Shown here piece after piece: positions 46,276 through 57,546 of a stretch of DNA of 64,000 nt. The notes below the pieces were generated by a model that was not told the origin of the DNA, made no database searches, and saw only the letters and a program-made list of their open reading frames with translations. The position numbers and the translations under genes are program-made. Origin of the DNA: Nectonema munidae (Eukaryota; Nematomorpha; Nectonematoida; Nectonematidae); contig JAUIRK010000110.1 of the NCBI GenBank assembly GCA_030549495.1, positions 496,001 to 560,000 of the forward strand, in the 5' to 3' direction. Each line of letters starts with the position of its first letter. Within the stretch, counting starts at the first letter, position 1.

Positions 46276-48765
46276 CCCTGCTCTACAGCATGATTTTTTA
46301 CGTCTAAGCGACATTCGCAAAGTTAAAACATCCAGTATTAAGTAAAGGAAATTCTTTACAAATAAGGACTATCACAAGATATCTCAACTATAAGAGAGGT
46401 TTGCTAACTCATGCTTATATTTTCGTGAGGCAGTACTCGTTCCGCACAAAACATGAAAATCTAACTTTGTGAGCGTAAGCTCGAAATAAAATCCAATCGC
46501 TTTCTTCATTCGAACAATTATTTTAGAGAAGTCTATGCTGCTCACCTTTTGTTTAACTCAAAAGTGTTTCGAGAAGCCAACACGACTCTGCAAATGATGA
46601 AAGCGTGTTTACCAGAAGACTCAACTTCCTCAATAATGGCTTTTTGGAAAGCTCTGCGCAACACGTCTCCCATTAATACAAGAATAAGTGCAATGGGGTT
46701 CTTAATCGCAATCCTGAGAATCCGCATTTTTCATGTAACGGAATCGCAATCGCACCGCAAAAATTCACTCCTCCCTCCCGATACTCCAATTAATTATTTT
46801 TTGGAAACATAACATATTAATTTTTTAAAGTAAAAAACCGTAATCTTTGTCTTTCATTCTGTTATTATTTTTAATAAAGGCCAAATTACGTGATATATGT
46901 AGCAAGAACTATTACGACAAGGATTTATTTTTAAATGTTTTTGGCATTAGAAGGATAAGAATTTGGAAAAATGTAATGTTTTTTTTATCTTTTCTCAACT
47001 TATGCAGAGATAATTGCTAATTGAATACTTTGTCGATTTGTCAAAAATATAAAAAGAATTGGAATCGCACAAAACTTTAGTATCGTGCTCTCACCAATGT
47101 GCATATATATTTTGCTAGTGATCCACGCCTTTGTATTCGAAGACGCCGCGCATACTTGTAAGCACACGTTCTTTTTTAATTCGCTAACACTATCTTGTCC
47201 ACGTATAGTGAGCGTGCGACTTGGCAAGCAGAGCCGTTTCTAGAGGTTTTCCATCGAGTATGAAGCTGCTAATTGAGGTAATCGCTTCTTCTACTTATTT
47301 ATACTTTCTGCATTGATATCTCCTTTTTCTAATTATTCAACCGGCAGTTAGATGCTTTGACATTTTCAATATTTTTATCTCTACCAACTTTTAAGTCTTG
47401 TTCTTGTGATAAAGGTTCTGTTATTTCAACATTTTTGAACTTTGCTTTTTTAAGCAATCCCAAACTACATTTTCAACTTTTTAAAAGTGTCGCGCACAAA
47501 TTCGCTTACGATTAGAGCTTCTTTAGAGTACAATTTGGATGTATACAAGTGTATCAAGGTTAATTTTGATGTATTCGCTTCGCTCGAAACAGACGAGATC
47601 ATTTAAGGCGGAATGAAAATAAAAGTAACACTTAAAACTAAAAAATTGCACGGCACATAAGTGACACAATTCCAAAACGAGTCAAGAGGTAACTGTCACG
47701 GTTTCGGTTTGTTGACTTAAAATGTTGATTGGAAAAACAATTTAATATTGAGCTTAAATGGAGTAACAGACTTAGCCAGCAGGCTAACTATTTGGTTTCT
47801 TCATGTATATAATGAATATATTGGATAATTAATAACTGTTCTAATGTCTTACTACGAATGATATAAAATTAAAACAGGCATTTTACTATTCCGTTTTTTA
47901 ATGTATATAATCAATATTTTTTAAGTACTTTGAAAATGTAAGAAAATATTTTTATAAATGAAATGACATATGTGCCTCCTCATTCTTACATTAGTTGCGG
48001 ATAATTGCTCATTTATTATATAATCAAAGGTTTCTTAACCTGAATGGGAGACAGATATGGAATTTCATTTATAAAAATATTTTCTTACATTTTCAAAACA
48101 CTTGAAAAATATTCATTAATAATATCTAATAATTTGGAAAGAGGCCACCTTCTTGATCCTGACTACGCCCTCAGCATCTTATCTGCTTTATCAACTCCAC
48201 CTTTTTCTTTATCATAAAATGAAATACTTTCTGAAAGTTTTTTGAATTCTCAAATGCAATTTTTGCATCTTGATATTGAGAACGCAGAAGGCAAACTTCT
48301 TTTTTGACTCTAAAGGAACTAGCATAATACTATCATCAATAAATATTCAGTTATTAAACGGCAAATTTTGAAGGAAATTTCAACTGGTCCTGTGCAAAGA
48401 AAAACCTTTTGTAACGTTTTAAAAGAACCTCAAGTCCGTTTATTCAAAATTGTTTAATAATAACATACAGAATAATGGTGCTATTTGGCTTGAGCGTGCA
48501 CCAAGATACACTCGCACGACTTTAGAACATTTGCTATTTCTTTAGATGAAGCAGTGGATTTCTTGATTTTGAGACGCTTTTTTGTTTCGATTACTTATTT
48601 CCGTCTACTTTTTCTTGTAGCAGCTGAGGGGCTTAGGTTATGTCTTTGAAAGCACAAGTCCCTTTGTACTCCGTTAGTTTTCGGCTGAGTGTGGCTCTCT
48701 CGAATGATGCACATTTTATTTTTACATTTAGATTCTGCGCCCTGAAATTCCTTCTCTCTGCTCGC
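46276..48765. other. Mostly non-coding; two weak exon-like islands
   Basis: AT-rich, with less AT-biased islands at about 46540-46790 (separate entry) and 47095-47250. In the latter a plus-strand acceptor TTTTGCTAG and donor GTAAGC bracket only 39 bases, so its meaning is doubtful. From about 48480 the composition shifts toward the cyclophilin gene, and plausible acceptors (TTTTTCTTGTAG near 48620, TTTTACATTTAG at 48730) may belong to its 5' UTR. Confidence 0.4.
46546..46727 (-). other. Candidate coding exon, unassigned
   Basis: On the minus strand an open frame (KNPIALILVLMGDVL, then FQKAIIEEVESSGKHAFIIC and RVVLASRNTFELNK) runs to AAAAG followed by a consensus donor GTGAGC (46545 downward). 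A possible acceptor GATTCTCAG lies just upstream. The opposite strand is also open for 87 codons, so the strand is not certain. No family recognised. Confidence 0.28.
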
Positions 48766-50328
48766 ATGCTCAAAGAAGAATGCTCGAGGGAAAGAAGGAG
48801 TTTTTTCAAAGTGCGCAAGTCCAGGCCCAGGTGCTTTCTAGACGTTTCTGCTGCAAACTCTTATCTCGGCAGAATCGTGTTGGAGTTGTTCGCGGACATC
48901 GTTCCCAAAACGTGTGAGAACTTTCGCTGCCTGTGCACGGGGGAAAAGGGTTTTTTGGATGTGGACGCAAATGCCGAAACAGGGTCCTTCAGCGAAAAAA
49001 GGGATGCGAAGAAGAAAACGAGCGTGTACCTCAGCTATAGGAACTCTTTCTTCCACAGGGTGGTCAAGGGCTTCTGCATCCAAGGAGGAGACTTCGTTCT
49101 GCACAACGGCAAAGGAGGCGCTTCGGTGTATGGGCCCTACTTCGACGACGAGAACTTCGAGATTGCCCCGGACAAGGCTTATCTTCTCGCAATGGCCAAC
49201 AAGAACAAGGCGCATACCAACTCATCCCAGTTCTTTATTTCGTGCGCTCCCTGCCACCACTTGGTGAATAAGTGTGTTGTCTTTGGTCATGTTCTCAGTG
49301 GGAAGGAAGTTGTTGACGCCATACAAAATGTCAAAGTAAATGAAAAGCATCGCCCATGCATACCAATCAAAGTTATCAAGTGCGGAGAACTCGTTCAACA
49401 GGCTCCGAGTGTTAAAAATCAAAAAAAGATGTCGTATCACTCCTCATCTTGCGAAACTTCTTCGACCGCTGACAGTTCGTCATCTACGTCAAGCTCTGAT
49501 TCCTCCGTCACAAGATCCAAGAAGAAAAGGAGATACGCGCCTTCATCTTCAAGATCTTCGTCGTCATCATCTTCCACCTCTCCTTCAAATTCATCTTCTG
49601 TTTCTTTGAATTCCTTGTACATGCCCGACATACTGAAGTGCGATCTTGAAGAAGAATCCAAATCGATCAGACAAACAGCCAAGAATCACAATGAAGCCTC
49701 GAAAAAATCAAAAAACGAAGAAGTTTGCGATATCTTGACTAAGCACGCGAAGAAAGATCCTCTTGCTAGAAAGCCTGTCAAAATAAAAATGGAAGATATT
49801 CCTATCAATCCTTCTTCTAATTTTCTACTTCGCAGAAACTCACCTAAACGCCTGCCCAACGATGAATGCCCCGCGAATCAAGAGAGGGCAAATGAAACGA
49901 GTGTGCCTCGCTTTGATTCTGCCGGGCGCAAAATCAAGGGCAGGGGCTTTGCTAAGTTTGACATGTTTTCGGCCCTTCAATCTTCTCGACCGTTTTCGGA
50001 ATGGGGTCCTTCATCAGCACAGGGACATGATCGAAGAAATGAAAGAATATTTTCAAGGTACCATGAAAGAAGAGATGTATTTTGGCAAAATAACCAAGTC
50101 CATCAATTTCTGGACTCCACTTCTTCAAAACAGACATCAAAAAATTGCGAGGAAGAGAAGTATAAAGCGGAAAAATCTTCGTCCAAACAAAAGAGAAGGT
50201 CAAGCAGCCCCCAAGCCAAATCACGTAGGAAACCCGAGAAAAAGAGTTCTCTTGAGAGTCCACGTCATAGGCACACACACCGGCATCGCCATCATCACCA
50301 AGGCGAAGCCGAGAGTGAAACACGCTGA
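48766..50328 (+). CDS. PPIG/NKTR/Moca-cyp-type nuclear cyclophilin, intronless
   Basis: 520 codons from ATG 48766. Family members act as peptidyl-prolyl isomerases associated with nuclear speckles and splicing factors. The N-terminus RPRCFLDVSA, then LFADIVPKTCENFRCLCTGE and SFFHRVVKGFCIQGGDF, KAYLLAMANKN, SSQFFISC, CVVFGHVLSGKEVV and IKVIKCGELV form a full cyclophilin domain (about residues 20-212). A Ser-rich then basic tail follows, with MEDIPINPSSNFLLRRNSP and SAGRKIKGRGFAKF, two blocks conserved in PPIG proteins. The frame is open upstream to 48640, but PPIG proteins start about 20 residues before RPRCF, favouring 48766; a good acceptor (TTTTACATTTAG) precedes it. Oddities: no introns in a gene that is usually multi-exon, a long lysine-rich insert after GEKG, and changed active-site residues (HLVNKCVVFG where HLDGHHVVFG is usual). 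The coding part is GC-richer than its flanks. An open 520-codon frame argues for a working gene. Confidence 0.88.
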   Translation: MLKEECSRERRSFFKVRKSRPRCFLDVSAANSYLGRIVLELFADIVPKTCENFRCLCTGEKGFLDVDANAETGSFSEKRDAKKKTSVYLSYRNSFFHRVVKGFCIQGGDFVLHNGKGGASVYGPYFDDENFEIAPDKAYLLAMANKNKAHTNSSQFFISCAPCHHLVNKCVVFGHVLSGKEVVDAIQNVKVNEKHRPCIPIKVIKCGELVQQAPSVKNQKKMSYHSSSCETSSTADSSSSTSSSDSSVTRSKKKRRYAPSSSRSSSSSSSTSPSNSSSVSLNSLYMPDILKCDLEEESKSIRQTAKNHNEASKKSKNEEVCDILTKHAKKDPLARKPVKIKMEDIPINPSSNFLLRRNSPKRLPNDECPANQERANETSVPRFDSAGRKIKGRGFAKFDMFSALQSSRPFSEWGPSSAQGHDRRNERIFSRYHERRDVFWQNNQVHQFLDSTSSKQTSKNCEEEKYKAEKSSSKQKRRSSSPQAKSRRKPEKKSSLESPRHRHTHRHRHHHQGEAESETR

Positions 50329-50329
50329 A

Positions 50330-51082
50330 TCCTATGCAGCGCACCTTATAACTCAATGATTGCCCTATTTGCTTCCATTTTTAACTTACGTGAATAGTAG
50401 TAACTACTGGCTTAGCTGTTCTACATATTTTCCCAATGATACCCTTTTTTGATTTGTCACAAGAAGAAAATAACTTTTTACGTATATTTACAAAAGCAGC
50501 CTGGAATTATTTTTCTGCAAATATAAATTTTATAGATTTATCTCTACACTTTTTGAAATAAGAGGTTGGTTACGTATAAATTCATCGACAGATAATTTTC
50601 AGTATAATTTATAACCACTTCATAATATTGTTTTTATTATTTTTCATTTTTTAATGTTCAATTTTTTATTATGAAGCATTTTATGAATAAATCATCTTAG
50701 AAATCTTTTTATTATGTTTCGAAAAATGTTTTTTGATATACTTTGGTATGCCTATTCTTAATCCATACACTAAAAAATAACTTTGAAAAATCATTTATGC
50801 AGTTACTTTTTCAAAAAAATACATTATGAATGAAATACTAAGAATCTTTTAGGAAGTTTTAAGTAAAAGCGTAATATATGCGAAGAACATGGCATCTAGT
50901 AACGCTAGAGAGAAAGAGAAGTTATTGAAATCAACGTCACTCATTCCCCGATCTCCAGCTTTGATATACGCAGACGATTTTTGATTTCAAGGTTTATTTA
51001 ATCTGGTTTGCTTTTTCTTCGAAGAAATAATTTAACATGTGAATCCAATATTAGGTTTCGCTTTCCTTAAAGACTATTTAAT
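50330..51082. other. 3' flank of the cyclophilin gene, no gene
   Basis: AT-rich DNA. Contains the candidate polyadenylation signal but no open frame with a recognisable product and no poly-A tract or direct repeat of the kind a recent retrocopy would leave. Confidence 0.5.
50686..50691 (+). promoter_or_regulatory. Polyadenylation signal AATAAA, likely for the cyclophilin gene
   Basis: AATAAA 358 bp after the cyclophilin stop codon, in AT-rich sequence with T-rich sequence following. Because such hexamers are frequent in AT-rich DNA, the assignment rests on position alone. Confidence 0.35.
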
Positions 51083-51084
51083 TA

Positions 51085-51532
51085 CCGTATATTTCGGTGT
51101 ATAAATCGACCCCGAAAATGAGAGTAGTATTTTAGGATTTTTGCTAATATCTGGGGTATAAGTCGACCTCTAAAATACAGAACTTGTTTAAATTATCGGT
51201 TAGCCTAAGCAGCCGTGTAAAAGTTACCATATATAAAACACCGGGCATTAATTAAAGACTGCTGGTATTTTATTACAAATGTTGTTCTACTTACAATATG
51301 AAATAATATATAAGACAGTATTAACATAAATCTCTATTTACATTAGTAGCTACATGTATTTACATCAGTAGTTACCGCACCGAGGCTGTTGTCGTTATTA
51401 TTAGCTTGGTTTCCTGCACCAATACGCCATAAGATTTAGAGGTTTGCTTTTTGTTACTGTTATATAAGTCGACCCTCAATTGGGGGAGGGGGGGGGGGGG
51501 TAAAAGGTCGACTTATGCACCGAAATATACGG
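51085..51532. mobile_element. TA-flanked MITE, 448 bp (Tc1/mariner or pogo type)
   Basis: Terminal inverted repeats: left CCGTATATTTCGGTGTATAA, right (inverted) CCGTATATTTCGGTGCATAA, both continuing to GTCGACC- or TCGACC-type sequence. TA lies on each side (51083-51084 and 51533-51534). Inner near-copies of the GTATAAGTCGACC end occur at about 51158 and 51464, so the ends are iterated. It holds no transposase. A G run near 51488-51500 sits just inside the right end. Confidence 0.85.
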
Positions 51533-51534
51533 TA

Positions 51535-54158
51535 ACTTGACTAGATTTTTGCATTGCTAATGAAAAAACGGGATTCTTCTATATCTTTCTGGAGTTTTAT
51601 GAAGTATCTTCAGTTGCATGATAGCGCATCAAGATTTGTTAAAACGGCACTATAAAATGATGGACTCATGAGTGAAGGAAATTGCTTGGAGACTGTTTTC
51701 TGATATCCTCTATGTGATATAGACTATTGAGTATAAAAATATTTACCCATCACAAGTTTTGTCAAATTGAATATTTTTGTTTTTAACTAAAGCAGTCTTT
51801 CTACGAGTAATTCATTCAAGAATATCACGAGTAAGTGCATTGATTTTTTTTCTTATTTTCAAAATCGTTTTTCATTTAAACTTAAAAATGATCATATATT
51901 TTTATCAAATTACCATTTTACAAATAAATACCAATTTTAGATATCGAACACTTTTTATTTGGCAAGATTTTGGAGAAATATTTCATGTTCGAAATGAAAG
52001 GGCATACGCAAAACACGGGATTCGTCAAATCCAAGTTCAGACAAAATGTAGTAACCGTGGACTTTATAGTAACCATTACAGCGACTTGTAATAAAACGAA
52101 ACACAAAGCATGGTGGCGTAAATGAGTAGAAGTTTATTAAATATCAAATATGAAGAAGAAAACTTATCATTAAAAAACGTCATTCTCTCTTACACAAAAT
52201 ATAAGCGCTGTACAATCAGGGTACGCTAAAAGGAAGTTTGCACTGCATGTTGCCCACGTGCTTTCAGAATACGCTCTGCGTCTGATCGCTTTTCTCGTGA
52301 AATTTGAGTTGTCAATGCCTACTAATCTTTACAGATATTATCTTATTTACAAAGATGAAAGAAAGGGAATTAACCAATTAGAATTACCAAGAAGAATGTG
52401 ATTGACAAAGCATGCAGAAGCAAAGTCATTCAGCCAATTAAATCACTAGGGTGTGATGATGTGAGGGTTACTGGGTTAAGTGCTTTCACTTTTTGGTATC
52501 GTAGCACTTCCTATTTACTTACACTGCCTATTGAGGAAGAAGCAGGCGGTGTTAATGCCCCTTCTTCTCTTACGCTTTCGCCAAAGGCCTGATAAATCAT
52601 TATTCCTCCTGTATTGAAAAACTGGAACACGAATTATGTTTTTTTTAATCCACTTACTTAGACTTGGCACTAAAAGCGCGTAACATACAAATCTTTTTGA
52701 TTTCTGCTTTTTAAAATGCCTTCCCCCCTTCTTTGCTTGCATGTAATGAAACATTTCTCTTTTTCAAATCTCAGATTTAAAATTTTTCTTTCCGTGATAA
52801 TTATTGAGAATAGATCTCATTTCAATTGATAAATAGATTAGAAAAGTACTTTATGAAACTCCAGTTCCTCTACTTGTTCAGGGCCGGATTTTGACACAGG
52901 CCATTGGCCTAGGGCTCTTCATGCTGCTTTTGCCTAAGCTTCATGCCAGATATGTTTTTTTATTATAAACTAAAAGTAAATTTTTAAAACGACGGCGTTT
53001 GCATCCTCTGGTTGTGTTGAATTGATACTTTTTAAGTATTTTTCTCCATTTAATTTACTGAAATTAACACGGAATAGCATTTTTTCTAATAATGAATTTT
53101 ATTTTTCCAGCGTATTTTTTAATCATGGAGAGCCGATGCGATTAAATTAGTATTTTTCATTACAATTCTGCACTTCAAAAAATATTCTCTCTCAGAGGTA
53201 GAAAGTTTTAAGATGAAGTCTTTATAAAACGATATAAGATGATTTGATGCGACAAGCATTGAATTTCAAAAAGGTAAAACTGGCATTTTCTGAGATGTAT
53301 GAAAGTCTTTTATTGCTAAAATGAGATGTTGGTTTGATAGTTTTTAACAGAATAAGACCTTAATCCATTTAGGACCATTGTTCTAAAGGGAACGCAGGCA
53401 AACTCTTACTTTAAATGGAATTAAAAAATGATAATGGCAAGATTATTCCCCACAAACCCCCTACAATTTGACGAAGAGAAAGATCTTTCGAAGTTTATCT
53501 AGACTTAAGAATCGTGTAAGATGATGACTTTTGGGACAAACAGGATTCAACGCTCTTTCACTTCTTTGCGATACATTTCAACACTTATTTATCAAAATCT
53601 TATATTTTTGGTTGGCCTTTTGGTTGCTCTTGGTATTCCATATAGATTATAATAGGTATTCGATGTTTAGCATGAATCTACGTTTATTTAATCGATAGTT
53701 GAAACACTCTCCGAACACGTAATGCTATTTTCAGCAGCTCACTGTGCCTACCGCTTGTCATGACACCATAACGTTTGCTTTCTTAACATTTATCTCGTGA
53801 ATTAGCACTCCAAGTAAATCCAGCCATGAACGTCGCATCAAAAAGTGGAATGCGGAGATTTGTCTCCGAGTCGATTTCTGATGAAGTCTATTTGGCGATA
53901 GATCAAGTGTTTGTCGTTGAAATGCTATTTTAGAGAAATATATGATTTTTAGTTTTACATACTTACTCTTTTTGCTATTCTTTCTTGTATATTTGACATT
54001 TTGTTTCATGTGCTATTCTAATTCGTCCGGTTGCAATTCTATTTTACGTTTTAGAAAGATGAGGTAGAATTACAAAAGGAAAAAATAGAAGCAAACTAGT
54101 ATATTTAATATATGATAAATCAATTTTTGTTGATTACTAAACTCGTTAAAATGACATG
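51535..54158. other. AT-rich DNA with minor repeat traces
   Basis: No recognisable gene. CAGGGCCGGATTTTGACACA at 52879 resembles a hAT-style end without a partner. A relative of the 106-bp piggyBac-type MITE starts after TTAA at 53360. Open frames at 51777-52091, 52515-52754 and 53758-54009 show no family motif. Confidence 0.45.
53364..53430 (+). repeat. Partial copy of the piggyBac-type MITE
   Basis: Starts directly after TTAA (53360-53363). TCCATTTAGGACCA, AAAGGGAACGCAG and TACTTTAAATGGAATT match, in order, the reverse complement of 23885-23990. The far end is not recognisable. Confidence 0.5.
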
Positions 54159-54364
54159 CTACACTTCAAAACGTGTTTCAGAGATGGGGACATCGCGATA
54201 AGTCAAAAAGCCGTCTTCTCTAGGGTATTGATTAATTTTATTGTGTTGTATGGTTAATGCCATTGTCTTTGACTTGCTCAAAAAATTCATGGGAGTTTTC
54301 GTTTCTCTCGTGTGTAAATTTTCATTTTGCCAAAATTTCCAAATCTCATCAGTCACGCAAATTT
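54159..54364 (-). other. Candidate terminal coding exon, unassigned
   Basis: After a good acceptor (ATCATATTTCAG) the minus strand reads ICVTDEIWKFWQNENLHT and continues open for 67 codons to GFLTYRDVPISETRFEV and a TAG. Amino-acid composition is ordinary, not AT-noise-like. No family was recognised, and no upstream exon was identified on the same strand before the piggyBac relic at 54900. It could be the last exon of a host gene or the end of a mobile-element protein. Confidence 0.35.
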
Positions 54365-54899
54365 CTGAAATATGATCCTTTTTAAAAAGTAAGGCTAATT
54401 TAATATCTCAAGTTATTTTTAAATAAAAAATATATTTAGAATAAAAGCAATATTTAAAGTCGTTTTGCCGCAATTTTGATTGGTATTATTCAAAAAAATA
54501 AGATTTAAGTTTGGTTTAATAATTCTAACTGTTTTTAAATGTTTTTTAGTTGTATCTACCAGTCAAAAGAAAGACGCCATCAATTTAATGAGGCAAATCA
54601 TAGAGCAGAGACCAACCAGAGCCAAATTATGGCGCTAAATCCTTCTCCACCCCCATAATTTTTTAATTCCCAATTGTCATTTGTTGCATAGATTTCACTA
54701 AATATTATCCGCAACAATTTTATTTTTGAATGAAAAATTACTGTTTAAGTGGTGTGTACTTTCAAGTTTGGGGAATTTTTCTGGATCATATGAACAGAGA
54801 ACCTATTTCTTATTGATTATTATTCAAATGGTAAAACACTTCCTTTTTTTGTGAAGAATTAAAGTATAACGTTTACTGAGAAACTTGCAACCCTCTAAA
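54365..54899. other. No recognisable gene
   Basis: AT-rich sequence with no coding or repeat signature that I could support. Confidence 0.5.
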
Positions 54900-55565
54900 A
54901 AGATTCATTATTATAGCTTTTGAAACATCTTGAGTGTAAAGGAACTCCACATCTTTCGCACTTCTTGTTTGTTTGGAACTTGCATTGCCGAAAACACAAT
55001 CGCTTGCTTTTATCATTGCTCACGATGATATGATTCTTTTCGTCGAATCTAACATCTTCACTGGGAGTTTTTGCAGCTAACGATTTACCAGGTTTTAGAG
55101 GATTAAATCAAGATTCAGAAAGTTCTCTACCATCAATCTTCTATAAACGACAGTTGATCATATGGATTGGATGATTGCAGCTTGTGTAGTGCCCAAGAGT
55201 TTGTTATTGACATATCTAAATGTGCCGCATAATCGGCCAATACCACTTTTTCCCTCTTATTGACTGAGGTTTTGGTCCAATAAATCAACAAATCCCACGT
55301 ACTTATTATACCTATCAATAACTTTTGGTGCTTCGGAAGTTGAAAATCGAATAATCTTTTGTACAGCGTTAATCGACCCAAAGTTAGAAGCAGCCAAAAC
55401 TGATCTTTTGTCTCTCAAATCTCCTACGTCGCATTGCTTGGGAAACAATTCGATTGTTACAATTGAGACTTTTGTCCCCAGTATAATCAAAACTACATAA
55501 CCTGACAATATAAGTATTTCTATGAATTTATATATTTCTTCTTTAGAAGCGTTCAAGTCACTCAC
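54900..55565 (-). pseudogene. piggyBac transposase relic with C-terminal zinc domain
   Basis: Minus strand. ASKEEIYKFIEILILSGYV (N-terminal helical part) is joined, after a large internal deletion, to IELFPKQCDVGDLRDKRSVL, AASNFGSINAVQKIIRFS, YNKYVGFVDLLDQNLSQ (the NKxMGGVDxxDQ block), HLDMSITNSWALHKLQSS and NPYDQLSFIED. Near 54900-55000 the C-terminal Cys-rich domain follows: CFRQCKFQTNKKCERCGVPL then HSRCFKSY. The first two catalytic Asp are in the deleted part. The N-terminal side ends at the (CA)n tract. A different piggyBac lineage (PGBD2/3-like) from the one at 32700. Confidence 0.8.
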
Positions 55566-56140
<575 letters not shown>

Positions 56141-57284
56141 TTTTTGCAAAAGTTTTAACAAATTTTAATAAATGGACTTTACTTCGAAAAATTTTGTCTA
56201 AATTTTTGAAAAAATTACGGACCACCTTTTTGTTTAAGCATAATGTGAAGATTTTAAAAAAAAATTGAATGAAAATGATATCATTGGAAAGGTATACTCT
56301 TTGTGGTTAACATAGGCTAGGTTATACAAATAAATATATTTTCATTTTTCCAAAATCTGCTTTTATGTGAGGTCAGTCAAGTTTTATCTAGTTTCAAAAA
56401 ATACCAATAATAATTAACGTTCTTAATTTATATAATATTTTTTCAATATTTTATATTCACAAAGGTAAAATATGATTTTTTACATTTTAAAATTTCATAG
56501 TTGAAGAAAACTGTCGAAAATTAATATATATTTTTTACTTTTTATGGGTCAGTAGTACAGGTCAGTATAATGTTTTTCTAATAAATTTAAAATTATTTTT
56601 AAAGTGAAAAATGTTGATCGAATGTACAAGATTTGAAGCTATACTCTTTGTGGGTAAAATACGCTAGGTTTTACAAATAAATATATTTTTATTTTTCCAA
56701 AATCCGCTTTTATGTGAGGTCAGTTAACTTTTATCTACTTTCAAAAAATACCAATAATTAACGTGATGAGTTTATATATTATTTCTTCAAAATTTAATAT
56801 TCACAAAGGTAGAGTATAGTTTTTAACATTTTAAAATGTCATAGTTAAATAAAACTGTCGAAAATTAGTGAAAAATGTCGATTAAATGTAAGAGTTTTGT
56901 TTGATAATCGTAGTCTACTTTTATTTAGTTTAGATACAACCTTTCTAATTTTTAACGAAGGGCATTCGTTAAAAATTATACCGACAGTGTGCGAATAATA
57001 AATCACATTATTGATTGATTTTAGAGCATAACTATGCGAAGAAAGATCAACACATGTTGCATTACGCGTTTGTGAGCGCAGTAAATTCTTATCTCGCATA
57101 CGCTTCACCACATCTTTAGCACGCGTGTGTGGTTTATTTTATCGGGCTAGTGTACGCTTAGTTTATTTGTAGTGTTCCTAGCTTAAATCTTAGTCAAATA
57201 TTAAAACGCTTATAACTTTCACATTTCTCAACAAAATGCATCATGCGATATACCAAATTAAAGCATTTTTTATGGGCTTTTTTT
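56141..57284. other. AT-rich DNA with an imperfect direct duplication
   Basis: About 56291-56525 and 56640-56863 are related copies (shared TATACTCTTTGTGG, TTTTATGTGAGGTCAGT, AATACCAATAAT and AACTGTCGAAAATTA). A perfect hairpin lies at 56947-56977. A minus-strand open frame at 56845-57111 has no recognised family. Confidence 0.5.
56947..56977. repeat. Perfect 13-bp hairpin, 5-nt loop
   Basis: AATTTTTAACGAA, loop GGGCA, TTCGTTAAAAATT: the arms are exact reverse complements. It is too short for a microRNA precursor by itself. Confidence 0.8.
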
Positions 57285-57508
57285 ATTTGAAAAACGTGAA
57301 CGATTCGAAAAATGTTTTATTAAAATTACAATTAATTTCGGTGTTGTCTCACACCTTTATCAAGTCTAAATACAACGAAAATGCAGAAACAAGGTCACAT
57401 AAAATTTAAAATATTCTTACATTGCGAAAATACTGAGATAGAAAACTTGTGAATGTAGTGGGTATATGTGTGTGTGTATATTATATGTATGCTTATGATG
57501 AAAATAAA
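57285..57508 (-). repeat. Penelope-like terminal repeat, left (inverted) copy
   Basis: Inverse of 58374-58599, with near-identical sequence from ATTTGAAAAACGTGAACGAT to GATGAAAATAAA. It includes a (GT)n patch near 57468 and the hammerhead-like core on the minus strand. Confidence 0.88.
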
Positions 57509-57546
57509 ATGACAAAAATGATGAAATCAAGAACGTCACTACAGCT

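Noticed and set aside
49952-50356. Minus-strand open frame across the cyclophilin tail
   Set aside because: Shadow of the coding strand; no family similarity.
49862-50359. Second long plus-strand frame inside the cyclophilin gene
   Set aside because: It overlaps the Ser/Arg-rich tail in another frame. The arginine-rich composition follows from the repetitive codons, and the main frame carries the conserved blocks.
52879-52920. CAGGGCCGGATTTTGACACA as the left end of a hAT MITE
   Set aside because: No matching right end or 8-bp duplication was found within several kb.
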